Origin: SHVZ01 sp044223515
GTDB lineage: Bacteria; Pseudomonadota; Alphaproteobacteria; SHVZ01
Direction: 5' to 3'
DNA: 64,000 nucleotides
NCBI GenBank assembly: GCA_044223515.1
Contig: JBGALV010000008.1
Span: forward strand, 1-64,000
A program made the position numbers and the translations under genes. Shown in pieces: positions 60,006-64,000 of the stretch. The notes under the pieces are model-generated. The model did not search any database. It was not told the origin of the DNA and saw nothing but the letters and a program-made list of their open reading frames with translations. How positions within the stretch are numbered: the stretch's first letter is position 1; every line of letters begins with the position of its first letter.

Positions 60006-60707
60006 CTACGCCGCCTTCGCCATCGGCATCTTCAGCTTCAGGTGATCCTCGACCAGCGCGCGGGCGCGGTCGAGGAAGTCCTCGCGCATCTCGTCGTTGG
60101 TGCGCTGCTTGATGCCGAGACGCCGGAAGGTCTCGTTGTTCTTCGACTTTGAGGCGCCGAAGAAGGCCGGCAGGAACGGGTAGTAGCGGTCGATCGCATC
60201 CTGGACGCGCTGGCGGCCTTCCTCGGTGGCGCAGAGCTCCGTGCAGAAGTCCTTGCCGAACTGCGCGTGGAAGCGCTCCTCCGGCATCGTCATGCGCGCG
60301 AGGTCGCGCAGCGGATGGAAGGTGCAGGCGAGCAGGTCCTCGACCTGCAGGATCTCGGCGAGATCAGCCAGCAGCTTGATCACGCAGAACTCCTCCCAGG
60401 TCTTCAAGGGGAACTCGAAGATCGAGAGCGGCTGCTTGGCCGACGGCGTCATCTTCTCTTCCGGCACGCCGAGCTTCTGCCCGAGCTCGCGGAAGCGCAC
60501 GTGGTGGCCATACTCCTCCATCGCCACCCGGCAGGTGAGCCATTTGGCATAGGGCGTCGGCGCCAGCGAGATCGCCGGCTCGTCGAACACCTGCGCGCCG
60601 TAGAGCTCGTTGACGGCATGGCTCACCACCAGCTTCAGGATCGAGGCCTTGTACTCCTCGCTCTGCCGATGGAACTCCTCGACGGTCTTGACCTGCGGAT
60701 GGCTCAT
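60006..60707 (-). CDS. PaaA/PaaC-like ferritin-like diiron protein (phenylacetate catabolic family)
   Basis: The 233-residue protein resembles the phenylacetate-CoA oxygenase family. Diiron-type motifs are visible: Glu34 (NELYG), Glu65-x2-His68 (EEYGHH), Glu118 (ADLAEIL) and Glu144-x2-His147 (EERFHAQF), which suit a four-helix bundle. PaaA acts with PaaBCE to epoxidise phenylacetyl-CoA, but PaaB, PaaC and PaaD-like genes are not here. With the reductase and SDR it may form a reduced ring-oxygenating set that feeds gentisate. Substrate unknown. Confidence 0.82.
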   Translation of the reverse strand: MSHPQVKTVEEFHRQSEEYKASILKLVVSHAVNELYGAQVFDEPAISLAPTPYAKWLTCRVAMEEYGHHVRFRELGQKLGVPEEKMTPSAKQPLSIFEFPLKTWEEFCVIKLLADLAEILQVEDLLACTFHPLRDLARMTMPEERFHAQFGKDFCTELCATEEGRQRVQDAIDRYYPFLPAFFGASKSKNNETFRRLGIKQRTNDEMREDFLDRARALVEDHLKLKMPMAKAA

Positions 60708-60719
60708 CGCGCGCGTCCT

Positions 60720-61634
60720 CTAGATCACCGGATCGGTGTTGAAGGCTTCGAGATCGGTCTGCATGTCGGAGAAGGCGGCCCTGATCTCGTCCACCGCCGC
60801 GCCCACGCCGCCGGATCCGACCACGGCGCGCTTCGCCGGCCGGATCTGGCCGAAGGCGAAGATCTCGCGCGCACGCACGCCCAGAACCTGGCCGGTGACG
60901 GCTTGCGCCGTCGGCGTGGCGAGATAGGCCACGAGATCCGCGACCGCCGACGCCGGCGCCTTGAGCGCGCGTTCCTTGTAGACGGTCTGGGCGTCGTTCT
61001 GCGGCTTGATCGAATGCGTGATGCGGGTCACGGCGAAGGGGGCGACCGCGTTGCAGGTGACGAGGCTGCGCGCCATGTCCATCGCGGTCACGCGCGTGAG
61101 CCCGATCAGCCCGGCCTTGGCCGAGGCGTAGGCGGCCTGGCCGAAATTTCCGTAGAGGCCGGCGGTCGAGGTCACGTTGACGATGCGGCCCCAGCCGTAA
61201 GGCTTGCCGCCGCGCTCGGCCTTGGCCTGGTCGCGCATCACGCCGGTCGCCGCGCGCGTGAGATAGAAAGCCGCGGAGAGGTTGACGCGCAGCACGTCCT
61301 CGAAATCGGCAGGCTCCAGCTTGAAGACGAAGCCGTCGCGGAGGATCGCCGCGTTGTTGACCAGGATGTCGATGCCGCCGAAGCGGCTGACCGCGAGCGC
61401 GACCGCTTCCTCGGCCGCGCCCGGGCTCGCGATCGAGCGCGGGAAGGCGGCGCCGCCGACCTTCTCGGCGAGATCGATGGCCAGCTTTGCATCGCCGCCG
61501 CGGCCGTCGATGCCGACGCCGGGATCGGCGATCACGACCTTGGCGCCGTCGGCCGCCAGACGCTCGCAGATCGCCCTGCCGATGCCTTGCGCGCCGCCGG
61601 TGACCAGCGCGACGCGACCCTGCAACGTGCTCAT
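60720..61634 (-). CDS. SDR family oxidoreductase
   Basis: The 304-residue SDR has TGGAQGIG (12-19), NNAAILRDG, the catalytic Ser (NVTSTAGLYG) and the YASAK Tyr-x3-Lys. It has a C-terminal extension of about 40 residues beyond a standard SDR. It probably oxidises or reduces a hydroxyl or keto group of a ring or CoA intermediate. It lies between the PaaA-like and reductase genes, overlapping the reductase by four bases. Confidence 0.9.
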   Translation of the reverse strand: MSTLQGRVALVTGGAQGIGRAICERLAADGAKVVIADPGVGIDGRGGDAKLAIDLAEKVGGAAFPRSIASPGAAEEAVALAVSRFGGIDILVNNAAILRDGFVFKLEPADFEDVLRVNLSAAFYLTRAATGVMRDQAKAERGGKPYGWGRIVNVTSTAGLYGNFGQAAYASAKAGLIGLTRVTAMDMARSLVTCNAVAPFAVTRITHSIKPQNDAQTVYKERALKAPASAVADLVAYLATPTAQAVTGQVLGVRAREIFAFGQIRPAKRAVVGSGGVGAAVDEIRAAFSDMQTDLEAFNTDPVI

Positions 61635-62653
61635 GCACCCACCTTCGGCTTGTCGGCCTCGCTGTAGAAGGCGTCGGCGTGGATGTCCTCGCGCCGCATC
61701 TTCTTCGAGACGAGCACGGGGGTGACCGCATCGACCATGACCGGCGGGCCGGCGACATAGGCCTTGGCGCCGTCGAGGCTCTGGAAGTCGGATGCCACCG
61801 CATCGTGCAGGAAGCCGGTGCGGCGCTGCGTGGCGCCGGCGGCCTGCGACAGCACGACGTGATAGGTCAGGTTCGGGTGCTTCGCCGCAAGCGCCTTGAA
61901 GCGGTCCTCGAGATAGACGTCCTGCTCGTCGCGGGCGCCGAAGTAGAGATGGATCGGGCCGCGTCGGCCCTTGTGCAGCGCGGTCTCGACGATGGAGGCG
62001 ATCGGCGCCAGGCCGGAGCCGCCGGCGATCGCGACGATGGGCCCGGCATGCGCCTCCTTCAGGTGCGCGATGCCGTTCGGTCCCTCGACGGCGACCGGCG
62101 TTCCGACCTTGAGCTCGTTCGCGACATAGGCGCTGACGTGCCCGCCCTGCATATGGCGGATGTGGAAGACCAAGCTCGCCTCGTCAGGCCGGCTCGCCAT
62201 CGAGTAGTCGCGGGTCTTCTGGCCGGGAAAGGTGACGCGGGCGAACTGCCCGGCGGTGAAGGCGAAGGGGCCGCCCTTCTCGATCTCCAAGGTCACGCCG
62301 GTGATGTCGTGGGTCAGCCGCTCGAGCTTCGCGACCTTGCAGTCGAGCCTGCGCTGGGCATGCAGCGCGATGTCCTCGCCCTCGAGCCAGGCGATCTCGA
62401 TGTCGCCCTCGGCCATCGACCGGCAGGCGAGGACGAGCCCTTGCGCCTTCTCTTCGTCGGTCAGCGCGAACTCCGAATAGTCGGCGAGCTCGACCTTGCC
62501 CTCGATCAGCATCGACTTGCAGGCGCCGCAGTTCCCGGACTGGCAGCCGAACGGATAGGGGATGCCGGCGTTCAGCGCCGCTTCGAGGACGACCTGGCCG
62601 GGTTCCAGGGCGATCGGCTTCGGCCATTGCTTGATGCGGACGGTCGCGACCAT
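61631..62653 (-). CDS. Ferredoxin-NAD(P)H reductase, PaaE/benzoate-dioxygenase-reductase type
   Basis: The 340-residue protein has an N-terminal plant-type [2Fe-2S] domain (Cys37, Cys42, Cys45, Cys77). An FAD-binding domain (RDYSMAS, 148-154) and an NAD-binding domain (GGSGLAP, 211-217) follow. This order matches reductases of ring-hydroxylating or epoxidising oxygenases. It probably supplies electrons to the PaaA-like diiron protein. The ATG at 62653 is chosen; the first 26 residues of the longer frame are unlike the family. A promoter lies just upstream. Confidence 0.92.
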   Translation of the reverse strand: MVATVRIKQWPKPIALEPGQVVLEAALNAGIPYPFGCQSGNCGACKSMLIEGKVELADYSEFALTDEEKAQGLVLACRSMAEGDIEIAWLEGEDIALHAQRRLDCKVAKLERLTHDITGVTLEIEKGGPFAFTAGQFARVTFPGQKTRDYSMASRPDEASLVFHIRHMQGGHVSAYVANELKVGTPVAVEGPNGIAHLKEAHAGPIVAIAGGSGLAPIASIVETALHKGRRGPIHLYFGARDEQDVYLEDRFKALAAKHPNLTYHVVLSQAAGATQRRTGFLHDAVASDFQSLDGAKAYVAGPPVMVDAVTPVLVSKKMRREDIHADAFYSEADKPKVGA

Positions 62654-62687
62654 GGTGCTCGTCTTGCGGCTGAAAAAATTTGGAACT

Positions 62688-62715
62688 ATTCTATGTCTAA
62701 ACGTTCGACAGTCAA
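62688..62715 (-). promoter_or_regulatory. Promoter of the reductase/SDR/PaaA-like operon
   Basis: On the minus strand TTGACT (62715-62710) and TAGAAT (62693-62688) are 16 bases apart, both with five of six consensus bases. It is about 35 bases upstream of the reductase ATG. The -35 element overlaps the first of two similar dyads, so a bound regulator would block it. Confidence 0.55.
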
Positions 62716-62736
62716 ATTGTTCGACCGTCAAACAAT
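62700..62736. promoter_or_regulatory. Two operator-like dyads between divergent oxygenase and TRAP operons
   Basis: TTCGAC-A-GTCAAA and TTCGAC-C-GTCAAA are centred at 62710 and 62726, 16 bases apart. The second forms a 21-base dyad (62716-62736) with nine of ten pairs matching. They lie between the minus-strand promoter and the ribosome-binding site of the TRAP gene. Shared control of both operons by one dimeric regulator is likely; the regulator is not in this window. Confidence 0.55.
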
Positions 62737-62752
62737 GTAACGGGAGGATGCC

Positions 62753-63769
62753 TTGTACGCTCGCGCTCTTCTAGGCCTTGTCGCGCTCGCGGCCCTGCCG
62801 GCGGCGGCACAGGACGTCACTCTCAAGGTCCAGCATTTCCTGCCGCCGGCCTCGCCGACGCAGACGCAGTTCATCAAGCCCTGGGCCGACGCGCTCGCCG
62901 CGGAGTCCAACGGCCGCATCAAGGTCGAGATCTTCGCCGCGATGGCGCTCGGCGGCCGCCCGCCGCAGCTCTACGACCAGGCGAAGGACGGTGTCGCCGA
63001 CGTGGTGTGGACGCTGCCCGGCTACACCGCCGGTCGCTTCCCGAAGTCGGAAGTGTTCGAGCTGCCGTTCATGGCGGCCTCTGCCGAGGCCACCGCGCAG
63101 GCGACCCAGGAATTCTACGAGAAGCATCTCCGCGACGAGTTCAAGGACGTGCATGTCCTGGTGATGCACGCGCATGCGCCGGGCAGCTTCTTCACCGTGT
63201 CCAAGCCGATCCTCGCGGTCGACGACCTCAAGGGCCTCAAGATCCGCGCTCCCACCCGCGTCATGAACGAGACCCTGAAGGCGCTGGGTGCGACGCCCGT
63301 CGGCATGCCGGTGCCGGAGCTGCCGCAGGCGCTCTCGCGCGGCGTCGTCGACGGCGCGGCGATCCCCTTCGAGGTGGCGCTGCCTCTGAAGGCGCACGAG
63401 ATGGTCAAGCACGTGACCGAGATCCCGGGGACCCGCGGCTTCTATACCTCGACCTTCCTCTACGCGATGAACAAGGCCAAGTATGACGGCCTGCCGGCGG
63501 ACCTGAAGAAGGTCATCGACAACAATTCCGGCATGGCGCTGGCGAAGAAGGTCGGCAAGATCTGGGACGACGTCGAGAAGCCGGGCCGCGACGCGGCGAT
63601 GGCGGCGAAGGTCGCCTTCCACCAGATGCCGCCCGCCGAGGTCGCGAAGATGCACACCGCGACCCAGCCGGTCATCGACGCCTGGATCAAGGAGATGGAC
63701 GGCAAGGGCGCCAACGGCAAGGCGCTGGTCGACGACGCGCGCGCGATGATCGCGAAATACGCGAAGTAA
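62753..63769 (+). CDS. TRAP transporter substrate-binding protein (DctP family)
   Basis: The 338-residue protein has a signal peptide (RALLGLVALAALPAAAQ) and a DctP fold (LKVQHFLPPASPTQTQFIKPWADAL, LKGLKIRAPTRVMNETLKALGATPVGMPVPEL). It binds a carboxylate, often an aromatic or dicarboxylic acid, in the periplasm. The start is TTG at 62753, with GGGAGG five bases upstream; the nearby ATG at 62748 is out of frame. It is divergent from the oxygenase operon and probably imports its substrate. Confidence 0.92.
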   Translation: MYARALLGLVALAALPAAAQDVTLKVQHFLPPASPTQTQFIKPWADALAAESNGRIKVEIFAAMALGGRPPQLYDQAKDGVADVVWTLPGYTAGRFPKSEVFELPFMAASAEATAQATQEFYEKHLRDEFKDVHVLVMHAHAPGSFFTVSKPILAVDDLKGLKIRAPTRVMNETLKALGATPVGMPVPELPQALSRGVVDGAAIPFEVALPLKAHEMVKHVTEIPGTRGFYTSTFLYAMNKAKYDGLPADLKKVIDNNSGMALAKKVGKIWDDVEKPGRDAAMAAKVAFHQMPPAEVAKMHTATQPVIDAWIKEMDGKGANGKALVDDARAMIAKYAK

Positions 63770-64000
63770 GTGGCGGAGGAAGCCGCCAAGTCCCGCGTCG
63801 GGCGGGTGCTGGAGCTGGGATCGACCGCTTTGGCGCTCGCCGGCGGGCTCGTGATGACCGGGCTTATGCTGATGTCGATCGCCTCGATCGCCGGGCGCGC
63901 GCTGTTCAACAAGCCGCTGTCCGGCGACTTCGAGCTGGTCGAGGTCGGCACCGGGCTCGCGACCTTCCTCTTCCTGCCGGCCTGCCAGCTCCGCGGCGCT
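63770..64000 (+). CDS. TRAP transporter small permease (DctQ family), 3' truncated by window end
   Basis: The frame begins with GTG at 63770, directly after the DctP stop. It encodes about 77 residues with one clear helix (STALALAGGLVMTGLMLMSIASIAGRAL) followed by LSGDFELVEVGTGLATFLFLPACQ. That pattern, with helix-loop-helix and the ELVE motif, is typical of DctQ. The large permease DctM should follow downstream, outside the window. Confidence 0.85.
   Translation, partial: MAEEAAKSRVGRVLELGSTALALAGGLVMTGLMLMSIASIAGRALFNKPLSGDFELVEVGTGLATFLFLPACQLRGA

Noticed and set aside
62748..62774. ATG at 62748 as the start of the TRAP gene
   Set aside because: It is out of frame and stops within nine codons; TTG at 62753 is in frame with the signal peptide.

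Overview
The window is GC-rich, densely coding DNA from an alphaproteobacterium. The evidence is gene order: kdsD-lptC-lptA-lptB-rpoN-...-ptsN, tsaD-gpsA-YciI-EVE, hemC-hemD-(Mic60/mitofilin-like)-hemY, a DUF1150 gene and a DUF1194 gene. The exact order cannot be fixed from sequence alone; a Rhodospirillales/Reyranella-like or Hyphomicrobiales-like soil bacterium is a guess. No phage, insertion sequence, CRISPR array, rRNA or replication origin was seen. One tRNA, tRNA-Leu(CAG), is present.

Layout. 1-9.8 kb is a core envelope and regulation block: ptsN, an SDR dehydrogenase, rpoN, LptB/A/C, KdsD, a FadR-type regulator, RNase D directly behind tRNA-Leu, DUF599, and a DNA-deoxyinosine glycosylase. 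9.8-17 kb holds a lone membrane protein, a molybdopterin oxidoreductase/glutathione peroxidase/TPR operon, a NitT/TauT-type ABC importer, a membrane class III nucleotide cyclase and a PaiB-like FMN protein. 17-29 kb has a Rieske protein, EVE, YciI, GpsA and TsaD, then a four-gene accessory block, then heme synthesis (HemC, a HemD fused to a Mic60-like membrane protein, and a frameshifted HemY), a DUF1194 protein and a ceramidase-like hydrolase.

30-49.5 kb is glycan territory. A seven-gene minus-strand operon encodes four glycosyltransferases, two phosphatases and an NTF2-like protein. Divergent from it is a three-gene unit: an ABC exporter-like protein whose ATPase motifs are degenerate and interrupted by a ~290-residue insert, a stand-alone cyclic-nucleotide-binding protein, and a small methyltransferase-like protein. 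An exopolysaccharide locus follows: GH18 protein, initiating phosphotransferase, flippase, co-polymerase with a degenerate kinase domain, export lipoprotein, polymerase, and a WecG-type transferase.

49.5-64 kb is catabolic and accessory: GMC oxidoreductase, nitroreductase, LysR, MFS, a phosphotriesterase-like hydrolase, a CoA-ligase alpha subunit, exonuclease III, and a gentisate-type aromatic pathway. That pathway has a fumarylacetoacetase-family hydrolase, gentisate dioxygenase, a PaaA-like diiron protein, an SDR and a PaaE-like reductase, with a divergent TRAP transporter sharing a promoter region that carries two similar operator-like sites.

Three genes carry probable frameshifts (hemY, one glycosyltransferase, and a gene next to gentisate dioxygenase), so some sequence error or a draft assembly is possible. 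The most unusual items are the degenerate ABC/cNMP/methyltransferase unit, the HemD-Mic60 fusion, the PaaA-like two-component oxygenase set beside gentisate cleavage, and RNase D expressed from directly behind a tRNA.
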